Source of the DNA: Gemmatimonadaceae bacterium
Lineage (GTDB): Bacteria > Gemmatimonadota > Gemmatimonadetes > Gemmatimonadales > Gemmatimonadaceae
Direction: 5' to 3'
Assembly (NCBI GenBank): GCA_036496605.1
Contig: DASXKV010000029.1
Span: 78,548 to 142,547 of the forward strand
DNA: 64,000 bases
The notes below the pieces were generated by a model. The model was not told the DNA's origin. It worked only from the letters and a program-made list of their open reading frames with translations, and did no database searches. Position numbers and translations under genes: made by a program. The stretch's first letter is position 1. Each line of letters opens with the position of its first letter. Below, piece by piece: positions 18,957 through 29,129 of this stretch.

Positions 18957-20266
18957 CGATCGATCTCGCCCATCACGATATCGATACTCGCATTGATCGC
19001 GATCACATCCGACAACAGATGCCCTTCGACCATCTTCGCGATCGCCGAGAGATTCACGAAGGACGGTGGACGGATGCGCCAGCGTACCGGCTTCGACGTG
19101 CCGTCGGAGACCATATAGTAGCCCTTCTCGCCCTTCGGGCTCTCGACGGCGACGTACGACTCACCGATCGGCGGACGCGGACCTTCCATCACTTGCTTGA
19201 AATGATGGATCATCGACTCCATGTCGCTCGTTGCCTTGCTCTTCGGCGGCAGAATCACGCGATGATCGTCGATGTTGACGGGTCCATCGGGTAATCGCTT
19301 GATCGCCTGTTCGAGGATTCGCGTCGACTGACGCAGCTCCTCCATGCGAACGAGATACCGATCGTAGACATCGCCGTTCGTGCCGACCGGCACATCGAAG
19401 TCATACGTCTCGTAATCGAGATACGGGAAGTCTTTGCGTACATCGTAGGCGACGCCGGACGCGCGCACCATCGGACCGGAGAGTCCGTAGTTCACCGCTT
19501 CGTCGGCGCTCATGACCCCGAGTCCGATCGTGCGGCCGACCCAAATCCCGTTCCTGGTGACGACGCGGTCGATCTCCTCGACGGTCTTTGGGAAGTCCGT
19601 CAGGAAGCCGCGCAGATTCTCCAGCCAGCCATCGGGAATGTCCGCGCCCAGTCCCCCAACGCGGGTGAACGTCGTCGTCAGGCGCGCGCCGATCCAGGAC
19701 TCGAACAGCTCGTAGATCTTTTCGCGTTTCTCGAACGACCAGAGGAACGGCGTGAAGGCGCCGATGTCGATGCAGGTCGTTCCGAGCCAGACGAGATGTG
19801 AGATGATGCGCGAGAGCTCCATCAGCATCACGCGCAGCACCTTGCAGCGTTCCGTGATCTCGATCCCGAAGAGCCGCTCCGCGCCTAACGCAAATGCAAC
19901 GTTGTTTCCGGGTGAGTTGAGATAATCCTCACGATCGGTCCAGGGGATGATCTGATTGTACTGGCGGTACTCGCCGATCTTCTCGAAGCCGCAGTGCAGG
20001 TAGCCGATGTGCGGAATGCACCGCACGACGGTCTCGCCGTCCAGCTCGAGCACGAGGCGGAGCACGCCGTGCGTCGCCGGATGCTGTGGACCGAGATTGA
20101 TGAGCATGTGCTCACCAGTGAGATCCGGCTCGAGCGACGGCGGTGCCTCGAGCGCGACCGGTGAGCCGCCATCATCGACAACGAGAGGCACGCGCTGCGG
20201 CCGCCCCTGCGCGTCCACCCCGCTCGTCGATAGCTCGACTTCGACCGTGCGTTTGGTTGTCGCCAT
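18953..20266 (-). CDS. nuoD: NADH-quinone oxidoreductase subunit D
   Basis: The 437-residue NiFe-hydrogenase-like subunit shows NLGPQHPATHGVLRLVLELDGE, which contains the His involved in quinone binding, then HIGYLHCGFEKIGEYR and the C-terminal ends DVIAINASIDIVMGEIDR typical of NuoD. An N-terminal extension of about 45 residues precedes the conserved core. NuoD builds the quinone site with NuoB and NuoH. Confidence 0.96.
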   Translation of the reverse strand: MATTKRTVEVELSTSGVDAQGRPQRVPLVVDDGGSPVALEAPPSLEPDLTGEHMLINLGPQHPATHGVLRLVLELDGETVVRCIPHIGYLHCGFEKIGEYRQYNQIIPWTDREDYLNSPGNNVAFALGAERLFGIEITERCKVLRVMLMELSRIISHLVWLGTTCIDIGAFTPFLWSFEKREKIYELFESWIGARLTTTFTRVGGLGADIPDGWLENLRGFLTDFPKTVEEIDRVVTRNGIWVGRTIGLGVMSADEAVNYGLSGPMVRASGVAYDVRKDFPYLDYETYDFDVPVGTNGDVYDRYLVRMEELRQSTRILEQAIKRLPDGPVNIDDHRVILPPKSKATSDMESMIHHFKQVMEGPRPPIGESYVAVESPKGEKGYYMVSDGTSKPVRWRIRPPSFVNLSAIAKMVEGHLLSDVIAINASIDIVMGEIDR

Positions 20267-20274
20267 GTCGCCGT

Positions 20275-20979
20275 CTACTCTCCCGTCTTCTCGCCCGTGC
20301 TCAGACGGCGCCGCATGTCGTCAGGTAGATCCTCGAACGCTTGCGCGATCGTCAACTCCTCCTTCGAGTAGCGCGCCTCCGGATTCGCGGCCAACGCCTG
20401 CCGCAATTGTTCCGAGCGACTGAATCGCCCGCGCAGCGGAAAGTCCTTCCGCAGCGGAAACCCCTCCTTGTACTGCTCCCACATCAACAGTCGCCGGAGA
20501 TCCGGATGGCCCGTGAAGCGGATCCCGAACATGTCGTAGCATTCACGCTCGAGCCAATCGGCACCGCGATACACGCTCCACACGCTCGGCACTTCGAGCG
20601 CGGCGCCCTTCGCGATCTTCACCTTGAGCCGGAGAAAGCGGCGATACGGAAGCGAACGCAAATGCCAAACGACGTCGATCGGCTCCTCGAGATCGCGATA
20701 CTCGACCGCCGTGACATCTGACAGGTAGTCGTAGCGCTGTCCGGGATCGTCGTGCAGCCACCGGACGATGTCGAGCAATTGCCCGCCGGCGACGACGACA
20801 GTGGTCTCGCCCCAGATGACATCGACGCGCTGCACCGCCGCGCCGAAGCGCTGCTTCAATGCCTCGACACTTGGATTCGGCGCGGCGCCGCGTTGCGCGA
20901 TTGCCTTTGGCGTCGCCGGTGCTGGTGCGTCGCTTGGCAACGCGTTCCCCGCGACCACCGGAGTGAAGCTCTTGTTCAC
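20275..20979 (-). CDS. nuoC: NADH-quinone oxidoreductase subunit C
   Basis: The 234-residue protein has the NuoC signature [20 protein letters not shown] (about residue 150) after an N-terminal low-complexity extension rich in Ala and Pro of about 40 residues. It starts with GTG at 20979, which overlaps the nuoB stop by 4 nt. It is a structural subunit of the peripheral arm next to NuoD. Confidence 0.94.
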   Translation of the reverse strand: MNKSFTPVVAGNALPSDAPAPATPKAIAQRGAAPNPSVEALKQRFGAAVQRVDVIWGETTVVVAGGQLLDIVRWLHDDPGQRYDYLSDVTAVEYRDLEEPIDVVWHLRSLPYRRFLRLKVKIAKGAALEVPSVWSVYRGADWLERECYDMFGIRFTGHPDLRRLLMWEQYKEGFPLRKDFPLRGRFSRSEQLRQALAANPEARYSKEELTIAQAFEDLPDDMRRRLSTGEKTGE

Positions 20980-21599
20980 AGGCCGGAGCGCGTTTGGTGC
21001 ACCGAGTTCCCGAACGGCTCGGACACCTCGTCGATCACCGACGCCGGGATGTAGAGTTGGCTGCGCGGATCCGGCTCCATCTCATTGCGCAATGATTTAT
21101 CCTTCGCGCGCTCATTCATGACCTTTTTCTGCAGGAGCAGGATGCCGTACAGCAATCCTTCCGGTCGTGGCGGGCAGCCCGGCACGTACACGTCGACCGG
21201 GATGATCGTGTCGATGCCCTGCACCACGGCATAGTTGTCGAACATGCCGCCGCTCGATGCGCACGCGCCCATCGAGATTGACCACTTGGGCTGCGGCATC
21301 TGTTGCCAGATGCGCCGTAACACTGGCGCGAGCTTGAACGGCACGCGCCCCGCGCAGATCAGCACGTCTGCCTGACGAGGCGAGAAGCTCTGACGCTCCA
21401 TGCCGAAGCGCGCAAGATCGTAACGACTCGCCGCCGTCGCCATGAATTCGATCGCACAACACGCGGTGCCGAAAGGCATTGGCCACAGCGAATTCGCGCG
21501 TGCCCAGTTCACGAGGAAATCGAGTCGCGTGGTCATCCACGGCTCGCCACCGCCGACGACCTTGGTCGAGCTGAGGTCTGGTCGCGGGCTCAATCCCAT
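20976..21599 (-). CDS. nuoB: NADH-quinone oxidoreductase subunit B (4Fe-4S N2)
   Basis: I chose ATG 21599 ([11 protein letters not shown]), 207 residues, overlapping the nuoA 3' end by 10 nt; a longer frame to 21734 would run far into nuoA. The N2 cluster ligands are visible in GTACCAIEF (adjacent cysteines) and further along in [20 protein letters not shown] and [14 protein letters not shown]. The C-terminal tail of about 60 residues ([16 protein letters not shown] onward) extends past the core. NuoB donates electrons to ubiquinone or menaquinone. Confidence 0.96.
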   Translation of the reverse strand: MGLSPRPDLSSTKVVGGGEPWMTTRLDFLVNWARANSLWPMPFGTACCAIEFMATAASRYDLARFGMERQSFSPRQADVLICAGRVPFKLAPVLRRIWQQMPQPKWSISMGACASSGGMFDNYAVVQGIDTIIPVDVYVPGCPPRPEGLLYGILLLQKKVMNERAKDKSLRNEMEPDPRSQLYIPASVIDEVSEPFGNSVHQTRSGL

Positions 21600-21997
21600 T
21601 GCAGCGCTCCCTTCTTCCACACGTAGATGAACCCGACGAGCAAGATCACGATGAACACCACCATCTCGGTGAAACCGAACAACGAGACCTCTCCTCGCGG
21701 ACAGGTCCCACCGACCGCGAGCGGACGCGCGCACGAGAGCTGCCAGAAGTACGCGCCCCAGGGAATCATGAAGACGGTCTCGATGTCGAAGATGATGAAC
21801 AACACCGCCACCATATAGAATTTCACGGAGAAGCGCTCACGCGCATCGCCGAGCGGCGGAATGCCGGACTCGTACGCCGTCTGCTTCACGGGCGTCGGTC
21901 GCGCGCGCAATGTCAGCGCGGACACGCCCAACATCAAAATGGCATTGACTACCACGAATCCGAGAAGCAGCAGAACCGGCACGTACGCGCGTTCCAT
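21590..21997 (-). CDS. nuoA: NADH-quinone oxidoreductase subunit A
   Basis: The 135-residue protein has three membrane spans and the conserved NuoA loop [20 protein letters not shown], followed by [16 protein letters not shown]. It is the first gene of the nuo operon. The start ATG 21997 faces the 256-bp intergenic region that also serves dcd on the other strand. Confidence 0.96.
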   Translation of the reverse strand: MERAYVPVLLLLGFVVVNAILMLGVSALTLRARPTPVKQTAYESGIPPLGDARERFSVKFYMVAVLFIIFDIETVFMIPWGAYFWQLSCARPLAVGGTCPRGEVSLFGFTEMVVFIVILLVGFIYVWKKGALQWD

Positions 21998-22253
21998 AAT
22001 CTCCCGACTTCGTGAAAACTTTCACTAAGTGCCGAAAGTTATCTGAGCCCGAGACGCAGTGTCAACGGCGCGGAGCGATGAGCACAGAGCGTGAAGCGTG
22101 CAGCGCAGAAGGCAGGCGACCGCGGGGAAATGTCGTGCCATGCCTTGGTACCGGAGCCGTCTCCGCCTACCTTCCGCCAACCCCTCCTCCGCACGCTCGC
22201 GCTCGACGCGCAACGCGCTGCGCTCAACGCTCTCCGCTCCGCGCTCAACACAT
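21998..22253. other. Divergent intergenic region between nuoA and dcd, with an imperfect inverted repeat
   Basis: No gene is credible here. The two flanking genes point away from each other, so promoters for the whole nuo operon (minus) and dcd (plus) should lie inside, but I could not identify a convincing -35/-10 pair. Bases 22066-22109 and 22218-22249 form long imperfect inverted arms built from reiterated GAGCG/CGCTC words (shared blocks include GCGCGGAGCG and AGAGCGT). It resembles the other low-complexity inverted intergenic repeats in this window. Confidence 0.5.
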
Positions 22254-22808
22254 ATGTCTCTCATGTCTGACCGCTGGATCACGCGCATGGCCGCCGAGGC
22301 GCGCATGATCGAGCCCTTCGAGCAGAGTCAGGTTCGCGCCGGAGTCATCTCGTATGGCGTGAGCTCCTACGGCTACGACATGCGCGTCGCGCGCGAGTTC
22401 CGGATCTTCACGAACGTGCTCAACTCGATCGTCGATCCGAAGGCGTTCGATCCCAAATCGTTCGTCGAGTTCGAGGGGGACGTGTGCATCGTGCCGCCCA
22501 ATTCCTTCGCGCTTGCTCGCTCGGTGGAGTATTTCCGCATCCCGCGGAACGTGCTCACGGTCACGGTTGGCAAGTCGACCTACGCGCGTTGTGGCATCAT
22601 CACCAACGTCACGCCGTTCGAGCCCGAGTGGGAAGGCTACGTCACGCTCGAGATCTCGAACACGACTCCGCTCCCGGCGAAGATCTACGCGAACGAGGGC
22701 ATCGCGCAGGTGCTCTTCTTCCGCGGCGACGAAGAGCCCGCCGTGTCGTACAAGGACAAGAAAGGCAAATACCAGGGGCAGCAAGGGGTGACGCTGCCGA
22801 AGTTGTGA
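22254..22808 (+). CDS. dcd: dCTP deaminase
   Basis: The 184-residue protein is homologous to Dcd, which makes dUTP from dCTP for thymidylate synthesis. It has the family motifs [10 protein letters not shown] near residue 40, [11 protein letters not shown] near residue 105, and the catalytic-site glutamate region [20 protein letters not shown] near residue 130; the C-terminal [14 protein letters not shown] closes the active site in the family. A second in-frame ATG lies at 22263. It is the only plus-strand gene in the first 49 kb and stands alone. Confidence 0.93.
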   Translation: MSLMSDRWITRMAAEARMIEPFEQSQVRAGVISYGVSSYGYDMRVAREFRIFTNVLNSIVDPKAFDPKSFVEFEGDVCIVPPNSFALARSVEYFRIPRNVLTVTVGKSTYARCGIITNVTPFEPEWEGYVTLEISNTTPLPAKIYANEGIAQVLFFRGDEEPAVSYKDKKGKYQGQQGVTLPKL

Positions 22809-22889
22809 CGGGTGCGGGAGGTTGACGGATGCGGCGTGGATGAGATAACTCTAACGTTTTTTCCGGCCGCCCGCGCCGCGGCCCGAGAC

Positions 22890-23138
22890 TCAGCGAACGA
22901 CCCCCAGAAGGTACGCGAGCGCAACGAGCAGCATCAGCGCGACGAGCACGACCGCAACCACGAATGGCGCGCCGCGGCTCGGCACTGTCGCCGATGGACC
23001 GCCGCTCCGCGCGGAAGGATCGGTGCCTTTCCCGACGACGTATGTCGTCTTCTCGACCGAGTCGGCGCCGCCGAGCTGAGCCTCGGGGTCGTTATTGAGC
23101 GCGCTGGGTTCGGATTTGTCTCGAGAGTGCTCGGTCAC
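22890..23138 (-). CDS. Small tail-anchored membrane protein of unknown function
   Basis: I do not recognise this 82-residue protein. It starts at GTG 23138. The first 55 residues are hydrophilic and rich in Ser, Asp and Gly; residues 58-80 form a single strongly hydrophobic segment (VVAVVLVALMLLVALAYLLG) at the very C-terminus. It sits between dcd and sdhB, on the same strand as the sdh genes, with 47 nt to the sdhB stop. High GC at third codon positions supports coding. Confidence 0.6.
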   Translation of the reverse strand: MTEHSRDKSEPSALNNDPEAQLGGADSVEKTTYVVGKGTDPSARSGGPSATVPSRGAPFVVAVVLVALMLLVALAYLLGVVR

Positions 23139-23185
23139 GACTACCTCACTCGCCTGGGCGCTTGCGCTTGCACCTCGCGGGCCAA

Positions 23186-23959
23186 TTAGCCCATACCGGC
23201 CGCTGCCTTTTCAGCGCGGTGCATAACGCTGGCACGGAGATAATCCCGATTCATTCGCGCGATGGTGTCGATGCTGATCTCCTTCGGGCAGGCCTCCTGG
23301 CATTCGCCAAAGAGCGTGCAATGTCCGAATCCTTCGACGTCCATTTGGGCAACCATCCTCAGCGCACGTCGATTTCGCTCCGGCTGACCATGTGGCAAGA
23401 GCCCAAGGTGCGAGATCTTGGCCGCCGTGAAGAGTGAGGCCGATCCGTTCGGACATGCCGCGACGCACGCGCCGCAGCCGATGCACGCGGCGGCGTCCAT
23501 TGCGTCGTTGGCATCCTGCTTCGCGACCGGCAGGGAGTTGGCTTCGGGCGCGCTTCCCGTATTCACACTGATGAAACCGCCGGCCGCAACGATGCGATCG
23601 AGCGCGCCGCGGTTCACGACCAGATCCTTCACGACGGGAAACGCTCGTGCGCGCCAAGGCTCGATCCAGACGACGTCGCGGTCGTTGAAGTGGCGCATAT
23701 GCAGCTGACAGGTCGCCGTCGCTTTCATCGGCCCGTGCGCCACGCCGTTGATCACCATGCCACACGAGCCACAAATGCCCTCGCGACAATCATGATCGAA
23801 CGCGATCGGCTCCTTCCCACTCGCCACGAGCCCCTCGTTCACGACATCGAGCATCTCGAGGAACGACATGTCGGGACGGATGTCACTCGCCTGGTACGTG
23901 ACAAAAGAGCCCTTCGCGTCGGCCGTCGCCTGTCGCCAAACGTGCAGTTCAAGATTCAT
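23186..23959 (-). CDS. sdhB: Succinate dehydrogenase/fumarate reductase iron-sulfur subunit
   Basis: I chose ATG 23959 ([10 protein letters not shown]), 257 residues. The N-terminal 2Fe-2S ligands are in [19 protein letters not shown]; the C-terminal domain has [19 protein letters not shown] and [16 protein letters not shown], supplying the 4Fe-4S and 3Fe-4S clusters. It passes electrons from SdhA to the membrane haem/quinone subunit. An element with a GC-rich palindrome occupies the 78 nt between it and sdhA. Confidence 0.95.
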   Translation of the reverse strand: MNLELHVWRQATADAKGSFVTYQASDIRPDMSFLEMLDVVNEGLVASGKEPIAFDHDCREGICGSCGMVINGVAHGPMKATATCQLHMRHFNDRDVVWIEPWRARAFPVVKDLVVNRGALDRIVAAGGFISVNTGSAPEANSLPVAKQDANDAMDAAACIGCGACVAACPNGSASLFTAAKISHLGLLPHGQPERNRRALRMVAQMDVEGFGHCTLFGECQEACPKEISIDTIARMNRDYLRASVMHRAEKAAAGMG

Positions 23960-23991
23960 TAAGGCTTGCTTCGCTCGCCGCTTAGCTATAT

Positions 23992-24031
23992 GGAGTCGCT
24001 CGCGCGTTGCGCTCGCTCCTGCTCCTCTCAC
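23992..24031 (-). repeat. GC-rich palindromic intergenic element, copy A
   Basis: Read on the minus strand this begins GTGAGAGGAGCAGGAGC, contains a near-palindrome GAGCGCAACGCGCGAGC and ends GACTCC. It starts 7 nt after the sdhA stop. A closely matching sequence occurs at 59542-59587 directly at the stop codon of the MFS gene, and a shorter relative at 48328-48346. It could be a transcription terminator lacking a clear T-tract, or a REP-like element. Confidence 0.55.
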
Positions 24032-24037
24032 CAATCA

Positions 24038-25951
24038 CTACCGGTAACTTCGCGTTGCCAACGCCACGTTCTCGAACAATAGCGGCTCCTTGTGCAGGAT
24101 TGGCGGTCTGTTCTCCCCTGCAAATTCCCACGCGGCGACGTAAGCGAATTTGTCATCGTGACGCAGCGCTTCGCCGTCCGGAGTCTGATGCTCGATGCGA
24201 AAGTGCGCGCCGCATGACTCCTCGCGTTGCAGCGCGTCGATGCACATCAGCTCCGCGAGCTCGAGAAAGTCGGCGACGCGACCGGCACGCTCGAGCTCTT
24301 GATTGAGCTCCTGGCCAGTACCGGGGACAAGCAGATCGCTCCAGAACTCTTCCCGCAGCGCCGGAATGAGCTGCAGCGCCTTCTTGAGTCCCTCCGCGCT
24401 ACGTGCCATGCCGCAATACTCCCACACGATCTTTCCCAGCTCGCGGTGGAACGACGTCGCCGAGCGCGCTCCACGGATCGACGTTAGGCGATTCGTCCGC
24501 TCCCGCACCGACTCAATCGTCGCCCGCACGTCCGGATGATCGTCCGCAATCGCCTCGGGTCGCGACGACGCGAGATAATCGCCGATCGTGAGCGGAATGA
24601 CGAAGTAGCCATCCGCTAATCCTTGCATCAGTGCGCTGGCGCCGAGACGATTCGCGCCGTGATCGGAGAAGTTTGCTTCCCCGATGACGTGGAGGCCGGG
24701 GATCGTGGACATCAAGTTGTAATCGACCCACAGTCCGCCCATGGTGTAGTGGACCGCGGGATAGATGCGCATCGGGACGCGATACGGATTCTCGTCCGTG
24801 ATACGTTCGTACATCTCGAACAGATTACCGTAGCGCTCCGCGATGCGGTCGGCGCCGAGCCGCTTGATCGCGTCGCCGAAGTCGAGATAGACCCCGCGGC
24901 CGCCGGGCCCGACCCCGCGTCCCTCGTCGCAGACTTCCTTCGCGGCGCGTGAGGCGATATCACGGGGCGACAGATTGCCGAAGCTCGGGTATTTGCGCTC
25001 GAGGTAATAGTCCCGGTCGCCCTCCGCTATCTCGTTGGGTGCGCGGTTGTCCCCGCTTCGCTTCGGTACCCAGACGCGACCATCGTTGCGGAGCGACTCG
25101 CTCATCAGGGTGAGCTTCGACTGATAGTCTCCGGCAACGGGGATGCACGTGGGGTGGATCTGCGTGTAGCACGGATTGGCGAAGGCTGCGCCGCGGCGAT
25201 ACGCACGCCAGATCGCTGTCGCATTCGATCCCTTCGCGTTCGTCGACAGATAGAAGACGTTGCCGTAGCCGCCCGTCCCGAGGATCACGGCGTCAGCGAG
25301 ATGGGCCTCGATCGCGCCCGTCACCATGTTCCGCGTCACGATCCCGCGCGCCTTGCCATTCACGACGATGACATCGAGCATCTCAGTGCGCGGATGCATG
25401 GTCACGTTGCCCTTCGCGATTTCCTTCTCGAGCGCCTGGTAGCAACCGAGCAACAGTTGCTGGCCGGTCTGCCCTCGCGCGTAAAACGTCCGCGAAACCT
25501 GCGCGCCGCCAAAGGATCGATTGGCGAGCAACCCGCCGTACTCGCGTGCGAAGGGGACGCCCTGCGCGACGCACTGGTCGATTATGCGAACGCTCAGTTC
25601 GGCTAGCCGATAGACGTTCGCCTCGCGCGAGCGGAAGTCGCCACCCTTGATCGTATCGTAGAAGAGGCGGTAAACGCTGTCGCCGTCGTTCTGGTAGTTC
25701 TTCGCAGCGTTGATACCGCCCTGCGCGGCAATGCTGTGAGCTCGGCGAGGCGAATCCTGGAAACAGAAGGCCTTGACGCGATAACCCAGCTCACTGAGCG
25801 ACGCGGCCGCGGCGCCGCCGGCCAAACCAGTGCCGACGACGATGACCGTGTGGCGGCGCTTGTTCGCGGGATTCACCAGCTTCATGTCGAAGCAGTGTTT
25901 CTCCCACTTGCGTTCCAGCGGTCCCGACGGGATGCGTGCGCGCAGCTCCAT
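24038..25951 (-). CDS. sdhA: Succinate dehydrogenase/fumarate reductase flavoprotein subunit
   Basis: The 637-residue flavoprotein has the FAD Rossmann motif [19 protein letters not shown] near residue 38 and the covalent-FAD histidine segment [19 protein letters not shown] near residue 70. The catalytic region [12 protein letters not shown] and the C-terminal SdhA fold ([14 protein letters not shown]) are visible. It oxidises succinate to fumarate in the TCA cycle. The length and the match to a single-chain cytochrome b gene next door point to the type seen in Bacteroidetes-like and type B enzymes. Gene order on the minus strand is sdhC-sdhA-sdhB. Confidence 0.95.
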   Translation of the reverse strand: MELRARIPSGPLERKWEKHCFDMKLVNPANKRRHTVIVVGTGLAGGAAAASLSELGYRVKAFCFQDSPRRAHSIAAQGGINAAKNYQNDGDSVYRLFYDTIKGGDFRSREANVYRLAELSVRIIDQCVAQGVPFAREYGGLLANRSFGGAQVSRTFYARGQTGQQLLLGCYQALEKEIAKGNVTMHPRTEMLDVIVVNGKARGIVTRNMVTGAIEAHLADAVILGTGGYGNVFYLSTNAKGSNATAIWRAYRRGAAFANPCYTQIHPTCIPVAGDYQSKLTLMSESLRNDGRVWVPKRSGDNRAPNEIAEGDRDYYLERKYPSFGNLSPRDIASRAAKEVCDEGRGVGPGGRGVYLDFGDAIKRLGADRIAERYGNLFEMYERITDENPYRVPMRIYPAVHYTMGGLWVDYNLMSTIPGLHVIGEANFSDHGANRLGASALMQGLADGYFVIPLTIGDYLASSRPEAIADDHPDVRATIESVRERTNRLTSIRGARSATSFHRELGKIVWEYCGMARSAEGLKKALQLIPALREEFWSDLLVPGTGQELNQELERAGRVADFLELAELMCIDALQREESCGAHFRIEHQTPDGEALRHDDKFAYVAAWEFAGENRPPILHKEPLLFENVALATRSYR

Positions 25952-25963
25952 ATTTAGCGTGTC

Positions 25964-26644
25964 TTAGTGAATGACTCCGGCGAGCACACCGAGCGGTACG
26001 ATCGTGAAGCCGAACCACACAATGGCGGCAACGACGAACGCGATCCGTCGGTGCAACGGGTTCGGCGACGACTTCGCGTAGCCTAACGTGCGCACCGAGC
26101 TCCACGCGCCATGATAGAGATGGAGGCCGAGAAAGAGCATCGCCAACAGATAAAACGCCGACACCCACCAGATGCGAAAGCTCGCGACGAGATTGCCGTA
26201 GACGTCACGATGTCCGGCTGCATCCACGCCGCCGTAGGCACGCGCCGGATCCACCTGACCAGTCGTGAAATGCAGGATGTGTAGCACGATGAACAGGAGC
26301 AGCAACACGCCGCCCCATCGCATCGTTCGCGACGCCCAGGTCGAGACCTGTGGATCCCGCTTCTGATATCCAATCGGACGCGCCGCGTGCGCGCGCCGCG
26401 TCAGCTGCCACGCCATCAGTACGTGCAGAACGACGCAGATGATCAACACGACGCGAACGATCCACAGCAACTCGCCCAGCGGACCATGCAGCAGCGCGCC
26501 GTACGCGTTGAGCTTGTCGCGTCCGATGAATGTCTGGAGGTTTCCCGCCATGTGGCCGATGACGAAGGCAATGCCGATCAGCCCCGTCGTGGCCATGATG
26601 ATCTTCTTACCGATCGTCGAGCGATAAAACTGAACGAGCCACAT
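25964..26644 (-). CDS. sdhC: Succinate dehydrogenase cytochrome b subunit, single-chain
   Basis: The likely start is ATG 26644 (MWLVQFYRSTIGKKII), 226 residues; an in-frame upstream extension to 26845 would run into the mdh 3' end. Five hydrophobic spans are seen. Four histidines placed in spans (FVIGHMAGN, VVLHVLMAW, IVLHILHF, LGLHLYHGAW) are the likely ligands of two b haems, as in type B quinol:fumarate reductases and succinate dehydrogenases with a single membrane subunit. No separate sdhD is present, consistent with this type. Confidence 0.92.
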   Translation of the reverse strand: MWLVQFYRSTIGKKIIMATTGLIGIAFVIGHMAGNLQTFIGRDKLNAYGALLHGPLGELLWIVRVVLIICVVLHVLMAWQLTRRAHAARPIGYQKRDPQVSTWASRTMRWGGVLLLLFIVLHILHFTTGQVDPARAYGGVDAAGHRDVYGNLVASFRIWWVSAFYLLAMLFLGLHLYHGAWSSVRTLGYAKSSPNPLHRRIAFVVAAIVWFGFTIVPLGVLAGVIH

Positions 26645-26664
26645 CGCAGCGCCGTTCCAGCCGA

Positions 26665-27594
26665 TTAAAGCTTCACGGCTTTCATCGGCTCGCGAACGGC
26701 ATCGGCACTCTTCGCGAGCGCGGCACGCTCCTCGGCGGTGAGCTGCACTTCGAGAACGCGCTCCAATCCGCGGCGGCCCAATTTGCACGGAACACCCAGA
26801 AAGAGGCCCTTCATGCCATATTCGCCCTCGAGCCATGCTGCGCATGGGAGGACGCGCTTCTGGTCGTTGACGATCGCTTCGACCATCTGCACTGCGCCTG
26901 ACGACGGTGCGTAGTACGCCGAGCCCGTCTTGAGGTACTTCACGATCTCCGCGCCGCCGTTGCGCGTGCGATCGACAATCGCATCCAGCTGCGAACGTTC
27001 GATGAGTTGTGTGACGGGTATGCCGCTTACCGTCGTATAGCTGATCAACGGCACCATCGTATCGCCGTGGCCGCCGAGCACCATTGCCTGGATGTCGCGG
27101 ACCGAGACGTCGAGCGCTTCGGCGAGAAACGCGCGATACCGTGCCGTGTCGAGTACGCCAGCCATGCCGATAACGCGCTCACGCGGGAAGCCCGTCACCG
27201 CCTTCGCGACGTAACACATGACGTCGAGCGGATTGGAGACGACGATGACGATCGCATTTGGCGAACTGCGCTTGATCTGCTGCGAGACATCCTTGACGAT
27301 ACCGGCGTTCGTGTTGAGCAAATCATCACGCGACATGCCGGGCTTTCGCGCGATGCCGGCGGTAATGACGACCACCTCCGAGCCGCTCGTCTCGTCGTAC
27401 CCGTTCGCACCGATCACGCGGGAGTCGAAGCCCTCGATCGGCGCCGATTGCCACTGATCCAGTCCCTTCCCCTGTGGAATGCCCTCGACGACGTCGACCA
27501 TGACGACGGTGCGGGCGAGCTCCTTCTCGGCGATACGTTGCGCGGTCGTCGCGCCCACGTTGCCGGCGCCGACAACCGTAATCTTGTTGACCAT
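26665..27594 (-). CDS. mdh: Malate dehydrogenase (NAD-dependent)
   Basis: The 309-residue protein begins with the NAD-binding [11 protein letters not shown] loop; the Asp of [12 protein letters not shown] selects NAD. The [12 protein letters not shown] arginines and the catalytic histidine in [11 protein letters not shown] are all present, matching the LDH-like MDH clade. It oxidises malate to oxaloacetate in the TCA cycle and is just upstream of the sdh operon on the same strand, with 20 nt to the sdhC start. Confidence 0.95.
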   Translation of the reverse strand: MVNKITVVGAGNVGATTAQRIAEKELARTVVMVDVVEGIPQGKGLDQWQSAPIEGFDSRVIGANGYDETSGSEVVVITAGIARKPGMSRDDLLNTNAGIVKDVSQQIKRSSPNAIVIVVSNPLDVMCYVAKAVTGFPRERVIGMAGVLDTARYRAFLAEALDVSVRDIQAMVLGGHGDTMVPLISYTTVSGIPVTQLIERSQLDAIVDRTRNGGAEIVKYLKTGSAYYAPSSGAVQMVEAIVNDQKRVLPCAAWLEGEYGMKGLFLGVPCKLGRRGLERVLEVQLTAEERAALAKSADAVREPMKAVKL

Positions 27595-27681
27595 TTCGAT
27601 CGCTTGTTGATGAGTTGAATAGGTCGTGCGAGACGAAACCTATTCAGTTCGCGGGGCAGGGTGTAGCTCGTTGCGACTCGC

Positions 27682-28665
27682 CTATCCACCCACCTGCGAC
27701 AGCGCTCGCAGCCCGCCCACGCGCAACTGCAGCAGCGCATGCTCCTTCGGCTTCTCCGCGAGCGCGCGACGGAAGTACGACTCGAGCGGCTCATCGGCGC
27801 GCAAAGGCGTGCGGAGGTCAACTTCGTGATCGCCGAACAGACACGTGCGCAAACGCCCGTCGGCAGTGAGTCGCACACGGTTGCACGAACCGCAGTACGT
27901 GTGTGTCATCGGTGTGATCACGCCAATGGAGCCAGGAGCACCAACGAAATGATAGTATGCCGCGGGCCCGTTGCCGCGTGGCGGACCACCGCCTGGCTCG
28001 AGCGATCCGAGCACCGACGCGCGCTCGAGCACTTCCTCACTCGGCACGATGTGCTCGGCGGTGAGCTCGCGTAGTCCCCCGACCGGCATCAGCTCGATGA
28101 ATCGCACGTGCCATGGATGATTGAGCGTGAGACGCGCGAAGTCCATGATCTCATCGTCGTTCACGCCGCGCATCACGACCACGTTCAGCTTGATTGGTCC
28201 AATGCCGGCTGCTTCCGCGGCGCTCGCGGCGACGATTGGATCGAAGCCGAGGTCGCGTCGCGCAATTGCCGCGATGCGCTCGGGCCGCAAGCTGTCAGCG
28301 CTGATATTGACGCGATCAAGTCCGGCCGTGCGAAGCGACGTCGCGAGCTCAGGCAGTCGCACGCCGTTCGTCGACAGTGCGATGTCCTCGACTTCCGGGA
28401 TCCCGCGCAGCATCTCGATCAGGCGCGGCAATGCGGGCCGGATTGTCGGCTCGCCACCCGTTATGCGCAGCCGCCGCAAGCCAAGCGGCGCGAGCTGCGC
28501 GACGACCTGATTGATCTCCTCGTAGCTGAGAATGTCGGCCTTGGGCAACCACGTGAGCCCTTCGACAGGCATGCAGTACAAGCAACGGAAATTGCAGCGA
28601 TCGGTCACCGAGATACGGAGATACTCGATGCTTCGGCCGAACTGATCGCGAAGTGTCTCGCTCAC
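27682..28665 (-). CDS. moaA: GTP 3',8-cyclase (molybdopterin biosynthesis radical SAM enzyme)
   Basis: The radical SAM 4Fe-4S motif CNFRCLYC appears near residue 25, the ITGGEPTIR loop near 70, and the second cluster region THTYCGSCNRVRLTADGRLRTCLFG near 260. The protein ends with GG, as MoaA does. The start is GTG 28665, overlapping the moaE stop by 4 nt (GTGA); 327 residues is normal length. It starts molybdopterin synthesis from GTP. No moaC, moeA or mobA is seen nearby. Confidence 0.95.
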   Translation of the reverse strand: MSETLRDQFGRSIEYLRISVTDRCNFRCLYCMPVEGLTWLPKADILSYEEINQVVAQLAPLGLRRLRITGGEPTIRPALPRLIEMLRGIPEVEDIALSTNGVRLPELATSLRTAGLDRVNISADSLRPERIAAIARRDLGFDPIVAASAAEAAGIGPIKLNVVVMRGVNDDEIMDFARLTLNHPWHVRFIELMPVGGLRELTAEHIVPSEEVLERASVLGSLEPGGGPPRGNGPAAYYHFVGAPGSIGVITPMTHTYCGSCNRVRLTADGRLRTCLFGDHEVDLRTPLRADEPLESYFRRALAEKPKEHALLQLRVGGLRALSQVGG

Positions 28666-29129
28666 CGATCCTCTCCGGCATCGACGAGTTGTGCGTCGCC
28701 ACTCGTGGCACGCACCCACTCTCGCGTTCCATCGACGTATTGCTCGCGCTTCCAGATGGGAACGCGGCGCTTCAACTCCTCGATGACATAACGCGCGGCG
28801 TCGAACGCAGGTCCGCGGTGTGGATGCCCCACGGCGATTGCCACGCTGCATTCGCCGAGCGCCACCTCGCCCAGTCGATGCTCGACGGCGATGTCATTGC
28901 TCCCGGCGAGCGCGGCCGCTTCCTGTACGATCCGTCCGAGCTCGCGCTCGGCCATCGAGCGATATGCCGTGTACTCGATGCCTGTCACGTCGCGTCCGTC
29001 ATTCACGTCACGCACGGTGCCGAGGAACAGCAAAGCGGCGCCGTTCGACTTGCGGCTCACGCGCTCCAGGATTTGCGAGACGTCGATGGCCGTATCGATG
29101 ATCGCCGAGTACACCTCAGCCTCCTGCAA
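28662..29129 (-). CDS. moaE: Molybdopterin synthase catalytic subunit
   Basis: The 155-residue protein has the MoaE motifs HRLGEVALGECSVAIAVGHPHRG and KRRVPIWKREQYVDG, with the active-site lysines. Together with MoaD it inserts the dithiolene sulfurs. It starts at TTG 29129, overlapping the end of moaD by 14 nt, and its stop overlaps the moaA start. The TTG start is inferred from the lack of an in-frame ATG nearby. Confidence 0.92.
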   Translation of the reverse strand: MQEAEVYSAIIDTAIDVSQILERVSRKSNGAALLFLGTVRDVNDGRDVTGIEYTAYRSMAERELGRIVQEAAALAGSNDIAVEHRLGEVALGECSVAIAVGHPHRGPAFDAARYVIEELKRRVPIWKREQYVDGTREWVRATSGDAQLVDAGEDR

